Assembly (NCBI RefSeq): GCF_030407165.1
Contig: NZ_CP129111.1
Coordinates: 2,480,001 to 2,544,000, forward strand
Direction of reading: 5' to 3'
Length of the DNA: 64,000 bases
From: Fontisubflavum oceani
GTDB lineage: Bacteria > Pseudomonadota > Alphaproteobacteria > Rhodobacterales > Rhodobacteraceae
Under the pieces are notes generated by a model. It ran no database searches and was not told where the DNA came from. It saw nothing but the letters and a program-made list of their open reading frames with translations. Positions 35,425-44,151 of this stretch are shown piece after piece. The translations under genes and the position numbers were made by a program. The stretch's first letter is position 1; each line of letters begins with the position of its first letter.

Positions 35425-36456
35425 TTACGCGGTGTCGACAGGGGCGGGCCCGGTGGAGCGGCCGACGGTCAATTCCGGTTCCCACAGCTCTTGGATAACG
35501 GGCTGATCGGGGGTGTTAATGAGGTTGATCAAAATCTCGGCGCAGCGTCGCCCGGCGGCGCGGATCGAGGAGCGTGTGGCGGTAAAGGCCGGCCCGTCCG
35601 CGTCATTGTTGAGGTAAGACAACACATCGTCGTGGGTGATCAGCGACACATCCCGGCCCAGCACCAAACCACGATCGGCGACGGCCCGGCGCACCCCGAC
35701 CGCAGGGATGACGGAGGAGACCAAAAACGCGGTGGGGCAAACATCGCCCGCCAGCATTTCGGTCGCCGCGCTATACCCATAGCCTTCGGTCATCACATCG
35801 GAGTGCATCCAATCGGGGTTCGGCGCCAACCCACGGGCCCAAATCGCCTCACAAAACCCGGCGCGACGGCGCGCAGCGAAGTCGAGATTTTCCTGCCCGT
35901 TGATCAACGCGATGCGTTTGTGACCCAGATCGAGCAGGAAATTCGTGGCTTTGCGAAAGGCCGACAGATTGGCCACATCTAGCCAGCTAAACCCGTCCGG
36001 CTCCTGCGTGCGGCCATGGACCAGGAAGGGCAGGCCAAGCTCCTGCAAGAGGCCAATCCGTGCGTCATTGGTTTGTGGCGATTGCACCATCACCCCGTCG
36101 ACGGAGCCGTTGGCCGCCATTTGCCGATAGGCGCGTTCCGCTTCGCCGTCGGAGACAATCGAGAGCAGAAGGTCATAGCCCTCGCGCGCGTAAACTTCGC
36201 CTGCGCCGGCCAGGAAATCCGCGAAAATCGGGTTCACCATCTCGGCCTTGCCGGTCAACGGGATCACATGGCCGATGGTCATCGCGCGACCGGTGGCCAG
36301 GCGCCGCGCCCGCGAATTCGGTTGATAGTTGGCAGCCTGCGCGGCGGCCAAGACCCGCGCGCGGGTTTCCTCCCGCACTTCCGGATAGCCATTCAACGCC
36401 CGGCTGACCGTCGTCTGGGACAGGTTGAGCGACTCAGCCAATTGTTTGAGATTCAT
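35425..36456 (-). CDS. aglR: LacI family regulator of the alpha-glucoside operon
   Basis: A 343-residue LacI/GalR repressor. The N-terminal DNA-binding domain MNLKQLAESLNLSQTTVSRA is followed by the hinge NSRARRLATGRAMTIGHVIP. The periplasmic-binding-like effector domain contains FLLDLGHKRIALING and ISLITHDDV-like segments. The ATG at 36456 starts the canonical HTH, and the frame's earlier start is unlikely. It is divergent from aglE with two near-identical palindromes between, one beside each promoter. It probably senses an alpha-glucoside and represses both directions. Confidence 0.94.
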   Translation of the reverse strand: MNLKQLAESLNLSQTTVSRALNGYPEVREETRARVLAAAQAANYQPNSRARRLATGRAMTIGHVIPLTGKAEMVNPIFADFLAGAGEVYAREGYDLLLSIVSDGEAERAYRQMAANGSVDGVMVQSPQTNDARIGLLQELGLPFLVHGRTQEPDGFSWLDVANLSAFRKATNFLLDLGHKRIALINGQENLDFAARRRAGFCEAIWARGLAPNPDWMHSDVMTEGYGYSAATEMLAGDVCPTAFLVSSVIPAVGVRRAVADRGLVLGRDVSLITHDDVLSYLNNDADGPAFTATRSSIRAAGRRCAEILINLINTPDQPVIQELWEPELTVGRSTGPAPVDTA

Positions 36457-36470
36457 CGCCAATTCGGGCC

Positions 36471-36484
36471 TCAAAGCGCTTCGA
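36471..36484. promoter_or_regulatory. LacI-type operator near aglR (one mismatch)
   Basis: TCAAAGCGCTTCGA matches the perfect palindrome downstream at 13 of 14 positions and has the central GC typical of LacI-family sites. It lies 15 bases upstream of the aglR start and would serve autoregulation. Confidence 0.7.
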
Positions 36485-36637
36485 AAACAGAGGGTAGACT
36501 AGGCGCGCCTTGCCGCGCTTGTCAAAGGTTCAAAATCCGCGCGTCTTTCTGCACCTGCACAATAGACCGTTATTTTTCAGGGGAATATGACAAGATGGAT
36601 TGACTCAGGGCGTCGCTTGGCGGAGGGTGCAAGAAGC

Positions 36638-36651
36638 TCAAAGCGCTTTGA
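36638..36651. promoter_or_regulatory. LacI-type operator upstream of aglE (perfect palindrome)
   Basis: TCAAAGCGCTTTGA is a perfect 14-base palindrome with a central GC, 65 bases before the aglE ATG. With the second copy 167 bases away it could support DNA looping by a tetrameric repressor such as AglR. Seen in sequence; binding is inferred. Confidence 0.8.
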
Positions 36652-36715
36652 AGATGCTTTGACATGGAGGGATACCACGCGACCGCGACGGCGGCGCGAC
36701 ATTTGGGAGGTACCA

Positions 36716-38059
36716 ATGAAACACTCACTTTACACCGGCGCGGCGATCCTGGCTTTGACTGCCGGGATGGCCCAGGCCGATGGCCATATGGTCTTCGCTC
36801 CGGGCGAGGGCGATTTCAACTGGGAGAGCTATGAGGCTTTCGCGGCGGCCCATGATCTGAGCGGCCAGACGTTGACCATGACCGGCCCTTGGACCGGGCT
36901 TGACGCTGAGCTGGTTGAAAGCGTCGCCGCCTATTTCGCCGAAGCCACCGGCGCCACCGTCCAATATTCCGGTTCCGATAGCTTCGAACAGGATATCGTG
37001 ATCGCGGCGCAGGCCAATTCCGCCCCCAATATCGCGGTCTTCCCGCAGCCTGGCCTCGCCTCCGACATGGCCGCGCGCGGCTTCCTGACGCCGCTGGCCG
37101 ATGGCACTGCCGATTGGGTCCGTGACAATTATGCTGCCGGGCAGTCCTGGGTCGATCTGGGCACCTATGCCGGGCCGGACGGCGCGGATGCGCTTTATGG
37201 CTTCTTCTATAAGGTCGATGTGAAATCGCTGGTCTGGTATTCACCGGAAGCCTTCGATGAGGCAGGCTATGACATCCCCGAAAGCATGGAAGAGCTGCGT
37301 GAACTGACCGACCAGATCGTGGCCGATGGCAGCACCCCGTGGTGCATTGGCTTGGGCTCTGGCGCGGCCACCGGCTGGCCCGCGACCGACTGGGTGGAAG
37401 ACATGCTGCTCCGCACCCAAGCGCCCGAGGTCTATGATGCCTGGGTCGCCAATGAGATCCCATTCGATGATGAGCGGATCGTGGCGGCAATCGAAGAGTT
37501 CGGCAGCTTTGCCCGGAACGACGATTATGTCGTCGGCGGTGCGGCGGCCGTGGCCTCGACCGATTTCCGCGACAGCCCCGGCGGCCTCTTCTCCTTCCCG
37601 CCGGAATGCTACATGCACCGCCAGGCGTCGTTTATCCCGACCTTCTTCCCAGAAGACTCGGATAGCGCGTTCTTCTACTTCCCGGCCTATGCGGGCCAGG
37701 ATCTGGGTAACCCGGTTCTGGGTGCGGGCACGTTGATGGCGATCACCAATGACTCGCCGGCGGCGCAGGCTTGGATCGAGTTCGTGCAGACCCCGATCGC
37801 CCATGAAGTCTGGATGGCGCAGCAGGGCTTCCTGACGCCCCATAACGGCGTGAACACCGATCTGTTCCCGACCGATAGCCAGCGCGCGATGAACGACATC
37901 CTGTTGAACGCGACGACCTTCCGCTTCGACGGGTCCGACCTGATGCCGGGTGAGATCGGCGCGGGCGCGTTCTGGACCGGCATGGTCGACTACACCACCG
38001 GCGCGGATGCGGCTGAGGTTGCCGCCGGTATTCAGGAGCGCTGGAACTCCATCCAGTAA
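36716..38059 (+). CDS. aglE: Alpha-glucoside ABC transporter, substrate-binding protein
   Basis: A 447-residue periplasmic binding protein. The signal peptide ends at AQA (residue 21). The mature part has LTMTGPWTGLDAELVESVAA and many aromatic residues suited to glucoside stacking (WVDLGTYAGPDG, LVWYSPEAFDEAGYD). The size and order match AglE of the rhizobial aglEFGAK operon, which imports sucrose, trehalose, maltose and related sugars. The ATG at 36716 follows TGGGAGG. It is first in the rightward operon and followed by a hairpin that would favour its higher expression. Confidence 0.93.
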   Translation: MKHSLYTGAAILALTAGMAQADGHMVFAPGEGDFNWESYEAFAAAHDLSGQTLTMTGPWTGLDAELVESVAAYFAEATGATVQYSGSDSFEQDIVIAAQANSAPNIAVFPQPGLASDMAARGFLTPLADGTADWVRDNYAAGQSWVDLGTYAGPDGADALYGFFYKVDVKSLVWYSPEAFDEAGYDIPESMEELRELTDQIVADGSTPWCIGLGSGAATGWPATDWVEDMLLRTQAPEVYDAWVANEIPFDDERIVAAIEEFGSFARNDDYVVGGAAAVASTDFRDSPGGLFSFPPECYMHRQASFIPTFFPEDSDSAFFYFPAYAGQDLGNPVLGAGTLMAITNDSPAAQAWIEFVQTPIAHEVWMAQQGFLTPHNGVNTDLFPTDSQRAMNDILLNATTFRFDGSDLMPGEIGAGAFWTGMVDYTTGADAAEVAAGIQERWNSIQ

Positions 38060-38081
38060 AACCCTGAAGACGCAAAATACT

Positions 38082-38108
38082 CCCCGATCCGCACCGCGTG
38101 GGTCGGGG
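38082..38108 (+). terminator. Hairpin between aglE and aglF
   Basis: An 11-bp stem (arms CCCCGATCCGC and GTGGGTCGGGG, two G-U pairs) with a 5-base loop lies in the 90-base aglE-aglF gap. No T-run follows. It is placed like the hairpin after the other binding-protein gene and probably raises aglE mRNA relative to the permeases. Confidence 0.6.
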
Positions 38109-38149
38109 GCATAAAACACCCGAAAACGGGATTAGGGAGGATCTGCCCC

Positions 38150-39127
38150 ATGTCACCACTCGTCCAAGGTGCCATCACCATCATCGTCGGTGTGGGCGGC
38201 TGTATCGGCTATTTCTACTTCGCCAATATGCTGCTCGACAAAGTGATCTTCCCGGCGCGCGGCAATGATGCGGGCCGCAATATCAACCGCGCCAATCAGG
38301 TCCGCCCCTGGCTGTTCCTCTTCCCGGCGATCTTCGCGCTTGGCCTCTACCTGGTTTATCCAGTTGTCGGCTCTTTCTTGCGCTCACTTTACAACCGGGC
38401 GGGCGACGAGTTCATCGGCTTCGGGAATTACGCCAATCTGATCGCCGATGAGGGCTTCCGCACGGCGTTTTTCAACAACTTCCTCTGGGTCCTTGTGGTG
38501 CCTGCGATGGCTACCTTCCTCGGCCTTTTGGTGGCGCAGCTGACCGACAGGCTTTCCTGGGGCAATATCGCCAAATCGCTGATCTTCATGCCGATGGCGA
38601 TCTCTTTCGTCGGCGCCTCGCTGATCTGGAAATTCGTCTACGCCAATGACCCTGATATCGGGATCATCAACGCTGTGCGCGCTTCGATGGGGATGGAGAG
38701 CCTCGACCCGCTGCAAATCCCGTTCTGGAACAATTTCTTCCTGATGGTCATTCTGATCTGGATTCAAACCGGCTTTGCTATGGTGATCCTCTCGGCCGCG
38801 CTACGAGGTATCCCTGAGGAGACTGTCGAGGCCGCGATCATCGATGGGGCGAACCCGTTCCAGGTCTTCTTCAAGATCAAGGTGCCGCAGATCATGGGCA
38901 CCATCGTGGTTGTCTGGACCACGATCACCATTCTGGTCCTGAAGGTCTTCGACATCGTCTACACCATGACCGGCGGCAATTTCGGCACCGATATTTTGCC
39001 CAGTTACATGATGAGCTTCATGTTCCGCGATGATGGCCGGGCGACCGCCGTGGCCTTCGTGATCATGCTGGTGGTTCTGCCGGTGATGATCTGGAACATC
39101 ATCCAAGCTCGCAAAGAAATGCGCTGA
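38150..39127 (+). CDS. aglF: Alpha-glucoside ABC transporter permease, MalF type
   Basis: A 325-residue permease. An N-terminal extra helix (ITIIVGVGGCIGYFYFANML) precedes the standard MalF-type six-helix core, which starts WLFLFPAIFALGLYLVYPVV. The EAA loop is ETVEAAIIDGANPFQVFF. The C-terminal helix is AFVIMLVVLPVMIWNII. It forms the translocation pore with AglG. A GGGAGG site precedes the ATG. Confidence 0.94.
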   Translation: MSPLVQGAITIIVGVGGCIGYFYFANMLLDKVIFPARGNDAGRNINRANQVRPWLFLFPAIFALGLYLVYPVVGSFLRSLYNRAGDEFIGFGNYANLIADEGFRTAFFNNFLWVLVVPAMATFLGLLVAQLTDRLSWGNIAKSLIFMPMAISFVGASLIWKFVYANDPDIGIINAVRASMGMESLDPLQIPFWNNFFLMVILIWIQTGFAMVILSAALRGIPEETVEAAIIDGANPFQVFFKIKVPQIMGTIVVVWTTITILVLKVFDIVYTMTGGNFGTDILPSYMMSFMFRDDGRATAVAFVIMLVVLPVMIWNIIQARKEMR

Positions 39128-39141
39128 GGGGGAGCGGAGAT

Positions 39142-40299
39142 ATGGATAGCATCGCTGGAACCAAATCCTCGCTCACCTGGGCCGTAAATATCTCGGTTGT
39201 TGTGCTGGTGGTCTTATGGCTGATCCCGACCATCGGGCTCTTGGTCTCGTCGTTCCGCGACCGGGATCAGATCTCGGCCTCGGCCTGGTGGGAGGCACCT
39301 CTGCCTGTGGAACAGGCCTATCGCCTGCGCGCCGAAGGGGAGGTTCGCCAAGATGGCGGGCTCTGGATCATCGAGGGCAATGTCTTCGACGCCTCCGAGA
39401 TGGTCGAAACCTTCCCGGCGGGGTCGGAGCATCCGCCGGTTGCCGCCTTTGGCATCACCGGGCGGGAGCCCGGCGCCACGGCGGCAGGGCAGGAGGCCGA
39501 AAACCGCGATGGCGGCACGCTCGTTGTCAATGCGGACGGGTCTTATGTTTTCACCACCAATGAGGAACCGGGGGATCGCCCGCCAAGGATTTATGTGGTG
39601 GCTGAAACGCCGCCGGAATTCACCACGGAGAACTATAACACGGTGCTTGGCGGCGATGGTATGGGCCAGGCCTTCATCAATACACTCACGGTGACAATCC
39701 CGGCCACGGTGATCCCGATCTTGATCGCGGCCTTCGCGGCCTATGCCCTGGCTTGGATGGATTTCCCGGGCAGGGGGCTGTTGATCGCGGCGGTGGTAGG
39801 CCTCCTGGTGGTGCCCTTGCAACTGGCGCTTGTGCCACTCCTGAGCTTGCACCAGCAGGTCGGCATCGGGCAGAGCTTTGTGGGCATCTGGCTCGCCCAT
39901 ACGGGCTTTGGCCTGCCGCTCGCGATCTATCTGCTCCGAAATTACATGGTGGGCCTGCCGCGTGACATCATCGAAAGCGCCAAAGTCGACGGGGCGACGG
40001 ATTTCCAGATCTTCACCAAGATCATTCTGCCGCTCTCATTCCCGGCGCTGGCCAGTTTCGCGATCTTCCAGTTCCTCTGGACCTGGAACGACCTGCTGGT
40101 GGCGAAAGTCTTCCTGCCGTCCTCCGATGAGAGCTGGGTGATGACGGTCCGGATCGCCGATGACCTTCTGGGCTCGCGCGGCGGCGATTGGGGCATCTTG
40201 GCCGCTGCCGCCTTCGTGTCGATCGCCGTGCCGCTGGTCGTCTTCTTCTCAATGCAACGTTACCTGGTGCGCGGTCTCCTGGCCGGCTCCGTAAAATAA
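39142..40299 (+). CDS. aglG: Alpha-glucoside ABC transporter permease, MalG type
   Basis: A 385-residue permease. Helix 1 (NISVVVLVVLWLIPTIGLLV) is followed by a large periplasmic insert of about 120 residues, a feature of AglG, and then by five helices. The EAA motif is RDIIESAKVDGATDFQIFTK. The insert (EAENRDGGTLVVNADGSYVF) resembles a small beta domain. It starts 14 bases after aglF, with GGGGAGCGGAG as ribosome site. Confidence 0.94.
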   Translation: MDSIAGTKSSLTWAVNISVVVLVVLWLIPTIGLLVSSFRDRDQISASAWWEAPLPVEQAYRLRAEGEVRQDGGLWIIEGNVFDASEMVETFPAGSEHPPVAAFGITGREPGATAAGQEAENRDGGTLVVNADGSYVFTTNEEPGDRPPRIYVVAETPPEFTTENYNTVLGGDGMGQAFINTLTVTIPATVIPILIAAFAAYALAWMDFPGRGLLIAAVVGLLVVPLQLALVPLLSLHQQVGIGQSFVGIWLAHTGFGLPLAIYLLRNYMVGLPRDIIESAKVDGATDFQIFTKIILPLSFPALASFAIFQFLWTWNDLLVAKVFLPSSDESWVMTVRIADDLLGSRGGDWGILAAAAFVSIAVPLVVFFSMQRYLVRGLLAGSVK

Positions 40300-40314
40300 G
40301 GTCGGACGAAACGA

Positions 40315-41979
40315 ATGAACCTGATGCAGGACCTCGCGCCGGAAACCGTGCTGGCGCATGACAAAGACTGGTGGCGCGGGGCGGTGATCTATCAGATCTA
40401 CCCCCGGAGCTTCCAGGACAGCAACCATGATGGGATCGGCGATCTGACCGGCATCATCCATCGGTTGCCGCATATTGCCGATCTGGGTGTCGATGCAATC
40501 TGGATCAGCCCGTTCTTCCGTTCGCCCATGCTCGATTTCGGCTATGACGTGAGCGATTACCGCGATGTGGACCCGATGTTCGGCTCGCTTGGCGATTTCG
40601 ACGCTTTGATCGCGCGGGCCCATGAGTTGGGTCTGAAAGTGCTGATCGATCTCGTGCTCAGCCACACCTCGGATCACCACGCTTGGTTCCAGCAATCCCG
40701 CGCCTCCCGCGACAACCCGAAAGCCGATTGGTATGTCTGGGCTGAGGCCAAACCCGATGGCAGCCCGCCCAACAATTGGCTGTCGATCTTCGGCGGGTCG
40801 GCCTGGGAATGGGATGGGGAGCGGATGCAGTACTACCTGCACAACTTCCTGAAGCAGCAGCCCGACCTAAACCTGCACAACACCCAGGTGCAGCAGGAAT
40901 TACTTGATGTCGCCCGCTTCTGGCTCGACCGCGGTGTCGATGGCTTCCGCCTTGATACGATCAATTTCTACTTCCACGACCCCGAGTTGCGCGACAACCC
41001 TGCGTTGGCACCCGAAGCCCGAAACGCCACGATTGCGCCTGAGGTGAACCCCTATAACTGGCAAGATCACCTCTATGACAAGAACCAGCCGGAGAACCTG
41101 GAGTTCTTGCGCCGGTTCCGCGCGCTCTTGGATGAATACCCTGCGGCCACCGCCGTGGGCGAGGTGGGCGATGGCCAATATGGGCTGCAGATTCAGGCCG
41201 ATTACACCTCGGGCGGCGACAAGGTGCATATGTGCTATTCGTTCGAGTTCCTCTCCGGCATCGCGCCCACCGCCGAACGGGTCGGGCAGGTGATCACCGA
41301 TTATGAAGAGACGATTGGCGATGGCTGGGCCTGTTGGGCCTTCTCGAACCACGATGTCGTGCGCCACCCCTCGCGCTGGAACCTGGGCGAAGAGGCGCGG
41401 CGTCTCTATGCCGGTCTGCTGCTTTGCCTGCGCGGGTCGGTCTGCCTGTATCAGGGCGAAGAGCTTGGCCTGACCGAGGCCTATGTCTCTTATGACGATC
41501 TGCAAGACCCCTATGGCATCCGCTTCTGGCCTAAATTCAAAGGCCGCGATGGCTGCCGGACGCCGATCCCCTGGGTCAGCGACAATCAAAATGGCGGTTT
41601 TTCCGATGCGAAGCCGTGGCTGCCGATGGCGGTGGAGCATCTCAACCGCTCCGTCGCCAATCAAGAGTCCGAGCCTGGCAGTACGCTGGCCTTCTACACC
41701 GCGATGATCCGCTTCCGCCGGTCTTATCCGGTTCTGGCCAAAGGCGATTTCCGGTTTGTGACCTCGGCGGATGGCATCGTGTCCTTTGTCCGCGCCTATG
41801 AGGGGACGGAGATTTTCTGCGCCTTCAACCTCACCAATACCTCACAGCGGATCAACCTACCGGCGGGCGACTGGCGCGAAGACAAAGGCGCGCCATTTGC
41901 CGCCGCATCCACCGATGACGGGGCGGTCACGCTGCCCCCATACCAAGCCTATTTCGGCGTTCAAGACAGCGCATCCTAA
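40315..41979 (+). CDS. aglA: Alpha-glucosidase, GH13 family
   Basis: A 554-residue cytoplasmic GH13 enzyme that hydrolyses imported alpha-glucosides to glucose. The catalytic residues are nucleophile Asp214 (GFRLDTINF), acid/base Glu283 (VGEVGDG) and Asp347 (FSNHDVVR). Conserved region I appears as IDLVLSHTSDHHAWF. The beta8 region and a C-terminal beta-sandwich end the protein. It has no signal peptide, as expected for enzymes acting after ABC import. It starts 15 bases after aglG and is followed by aglK after 32 bases. Confidence 0.95.
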   Translation: MNLMQDLAPETVLAHDKDWWRGAVIYQIYPRSFQDSNHDGIGDLTGIIHRLPHIADLGVDAIWISPFFRSPMLDFGYDVSDYRDVDPMFGSLGDFDALIARAHELGLKVLIDLVLSHTSDHHAWFQQSRASRDNPKADWYVWAEAKPDGSPPNNWLSIFGGSAWEWDGERMQYYLHNFLKQQPDLNLHNTQVQQELLDVARFWLDRGVDGFRLDTINFYFHDPELRDNPALAPEARNATIAPEVNPYNWQDHLYDKNQPENLEFLRRFRALLDEYPAATAVGEVGDGQYGLQIQADYTSGGDKVHMCYSFEFLSGIAPTAERVGQVITDYEETIGDGWACWAFSNHDVVRHPSRWNLGEEARRLYAGLLLCLRGSVCLYQGEELGLTEAYVSYDDLQDPYGIRFWPKFKGRDGCRTPIPWVSDNQNGGFSDAKPWLPMAVEHLNRSVANQESEPGSTLAFYTAMIRFRRSYPVLAKGDFRFVTSADGIVSFVRAYEGTEIFCAFNLTNTSQRINLPAGDWREDKGAPFAAASTDDGAVTLPPYQAYFGVQDSAS

Positions 41980-42011
41980 GCGCCGCAAAAGACAAAAGGG
42001 AGGAGACACCA

Positions 42012-43141
42012 ATGGCCGAGCTCAAGATGACCGATGTCGCAAAGGCTTATGGCGACGTGCAGGTGCTCAGCAATATCAACCTGGAGATCGACACTGGCGA
42101 GCTGATCGTCTTTGTCGGCCCCTCCGGCTGCGGGAAATCCACGCTGCTGCGGATGGTGGCGGGGTTGGAAAAGATCACCGGCGGCGCATTGGAGATTGAT
42201 GGCCAGGTGGTCAATGACGTGCCCCCGTCTGAGCGCGGCATTGCGATGGTGTTCCAATCCTACGCGCTCTATCCGCATATGACGGTGCGCGATAACATGG
42301 CCTTCGCCCTGAAAATCGCCGGTAAATCTAAGGCCGAGATCGACGAGGCGGTCGAGGCCGCCGCCGAGAAACTGCAACTGACCAACTTCCTCGACCGCTT
42401 GCCCAAAGCCCTCTCGGGCGGGCAGCGGCAGCGGGTCGCCATTGGCCGCTCGATCGTGCGCGACCCCAAGGTCTATCTCTTCGATGAGCCGCTCTCCAAT
42501 CTCGACGCCGCGCTCCGCGTCGCGACCCGGATCGAGATTGCGCAACTCAAAGAGCAGATGCCCGACTCGACGATGATCTATGTGACCCATGACCAGGTGG
42601 AGGCGATGACGCTGGCCTCGCGGATCGTGGTTCTGGCCGGGGGCGGGATCGCGCAAGTGGGCAGCCCGCTTGACCTCTACGAGCGTCCCAACTCGAAATT
42701 CGTCGCGCAATTCATCGGCTCTCCGGCGATGAACCTGCTTGGGGGGAGATCGTTGGCACCGGTGAGACGACGACGCTGAAACTCAATGAGGGCGGCGGCA
42801 CGATCACCTCTCATTACCCGTCCAAACCCGAAGATATGGGGGCGGTTGTTGAGGTTGGTATCCGGCCCGAGGATATGGTCGAAACGGACGCCGCTGATTT
42901 CGCCTATCAGGCCCGGGTGAATATCACCGAAGCCCTGGGCGAGGTCACGCTGCTCTATTTCGAAAAATCCGCGCCGGAGCATGACCCGGTGATCGGTAAG
43001 CTCGCAGGCATCCACAAAGACCTTCGCGGTCAGATGGTGAAGCTCACAGCCGCGCCCGAAAAGGTGCATGTCTTCAAAGACGGTGTGTCGCTGCTCTACC
43101 GGGATCAGGGCGTGTTTTTGCCGGGCGTGCAGCCACATTAA
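42012..43141 (+). CDS. aglK: Alpha-glucoside ABC transporter ATPase, frameshifted as sequenced
   Basis: A MalK/UgpC-type ATPase of about 376 residues energising AglFG. The nucleotide-binding domain is complete: Walker A GPSGCGKST (residues 37-45), ALSGGQRQRVAIGRS and YLFDEPLSNLD. After FIGSPAMNLLGG the frame breaks at a run of six G (42741-42746). The TOBE domain (GIRPEDM, ALGEVTLLYFEKS) continues in another frame, and a seventh G restores continuity as GGEIVGTGETTTLKL. A truncated ATPase would lack its regulatory domain, but an assembly error is more likely. Confidence 0.92.
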
Positions 43142-43197
43142 GCGCGGCGGGGGACGCCGCCTGCGATCAATTGACCGATCTGCTCATTTCTTGTAAC

Positions 43198-43211
43198 TGA
43201 ACACTCGTTCA
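43198..43211. promoter_or_regulatory. Possible TetR-type dyad before the SDR gene
   Basis: TGAACACTCGTTCA is a TGAAC-N4-GTTCA inverted repeat 20 bases before the SDR ATG. TetR-family repressors often bind such dyads, but no tetR gene is in the window, so this is tentative. Confidence 0.35.
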
Positions 43212-43231
43212 ATTCCTGGGAGGGCAGCGCC

Positions 43232-43993
43232 ATGGACATCACCCAAAGCAAATCCATCGTCACCGGCGGAGCCTCGGGCCTGGGTGAGGCCTGCGTCCGG
43301 TATTTGGCCGGGCAGGGCGGGCACGTCACGATCTTCGACCTGGGCGCTGCGCGCGGCAAAGCCATCGCGGCGGAGCTGCCCGGTGTGACGTTTGTCGAAA
43401 CCGACGTGACCTCGGAAGAGGGCGTGGCCAAGGCCGTTAAGGAGGCCAGCGCGGCCATGGGCGGCATCACCGCCGTGATCAACTGCGCCGGTATCGCAAC
43501 GGGCGCGAAAACAGTGGGCCGCGACGGCGCACACCCCCTGGGGCAGTTTCAGAAAACCATCGACATCAATCTCGTCGGTGCGTTCAATGTCTTGCGGCTC
43601 GCCGGTGCCGAGATGGCCAAAAACACGCCGAATGCCGATGGCGAACGCGGGGTGATCGTCAATACCGCCTCGGTCGCCGCTTTCGACGGGCAAAAGGGCC
43701 AGGCCGCTTATGCAGCCTCCAAGGCGGGCGTCGCGGGCATGTCGCTGCCGATCGCGCGGGATCTGGCCTCGCTTGGCATCCGCTGCATGGCGATCGCACC
43801 GGGGATTTTCCGCACGCCGATGCTGGAGGGCCTGGGACAAGAGATCATGGATGGCCTTGCGGCGGATGTGATCTTCCCAAAACGCCTGGGGCAACCCGAA
43901 GAGTTCGCCCGGCTGGCCGGGTTCATCATGTCCTGCCCCTATCTGAACGGTGAGACGATCCGGCTTGACGGCGCGCTACGCATGCCCGCGTGA
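43232..43993 (+). CDS. SDR family oxidoreductase (3-hydroxyacyl-CoA dehydrogenase-like)
   Basis: A 253-residue short-chain dehydrogenase. The NAD motif is TGGASGLGEA (residues 11-20). The catalytic residues are Ser147, Tyr160 and Lys164 (TASVAAFDG, YAASKAG). The segment DINLVGAFNVLRLAGAEMAK and the C-terminal GAL-type ending resemble HSD10-type 3-hydroxyacyl-CoA dehydrogenases of beta-oxidation. It begins 90 bases after aglK with GGGAGGGC as ribosome site and may have its own promoter. A role in sugar use is not evident, and it may be an unrelated insertion between agl and edd. Confidence 0.88.
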   Translation: MDITQSKSIVTGGASGLGEACVRYLAGQGGHVTIFDLGAARGKAIAAELPGVTFVETDVTSEEGVAKAVKEASAAMGGITAVINCAGIATGAKTVGRDGAHPLGQFQKTIDINLVGAFNVLRLAGAEMAKNTPNADGERGVIVNTASVAAFDGQKGQAAYAASKAGVAGMSLPIARDLASLGIRCMAIAPGIFRTPMLEGLGQEIMDGLAADVIFPKRLGQPEEFARLAGFIMSCPYLNGETIRLDGALRMPA

Positions 43994-44024
43994 ACTGGAG
44001 AACATCTCCTAAAGAAACCGCCGG

Positions 44025-44068
44025 ATAGGTTACAAGAAATCCCGGATCGCCGGATTTTCGTAACCTAT
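44025..44068. terminator. Long imperfect hairpin after the SDR gene
   Basis: Arms ATAGGTTAC and GTAACCTAT pair perfectly and continue inward (AAGAAATCC with GGATTTTC, one bulge), giving about 17 pairs. It lies between the SDR stop and the edd operator, has no T-run, and probably separates the two transcripts. Confidence 0.5.
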
Positions 44069-44102
44069 AGTCCAGGCTGCGGCGGAAAAACCCTCTGGCG
44101 CC

Positions 44103-44114
44103 GTTAGCGCTAAC
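44103..44114. promoter_or_regulatory. ED-pathway operator GTTAGCGCTAAC upstream of edd
   Basis: A perfect 12-base palindrome with a central GC, 38 bases before the edd ATG. The identical sequence lies upstream of zwf. LacI-family gluconate-type repressors use similar sites. A trans-acting regulator outside the window, or a second role for AglR, is inferred. Confidence 0.8.
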
Positions 44115-44151
44115 ATGTTATGCAGCGCGCATCGGAACCCAGGAGCGAGTC

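Noticed and set aside
43186..44040. 12-base inverted repeat (ATTTCTTGTAAC / GTTACAAGAAAT) flanking the SDR gene
   Set aside because: A 12-base match is expected often by chance in 64 kb. There is no transposase or target duplication, and one copy is part of a hairpin.
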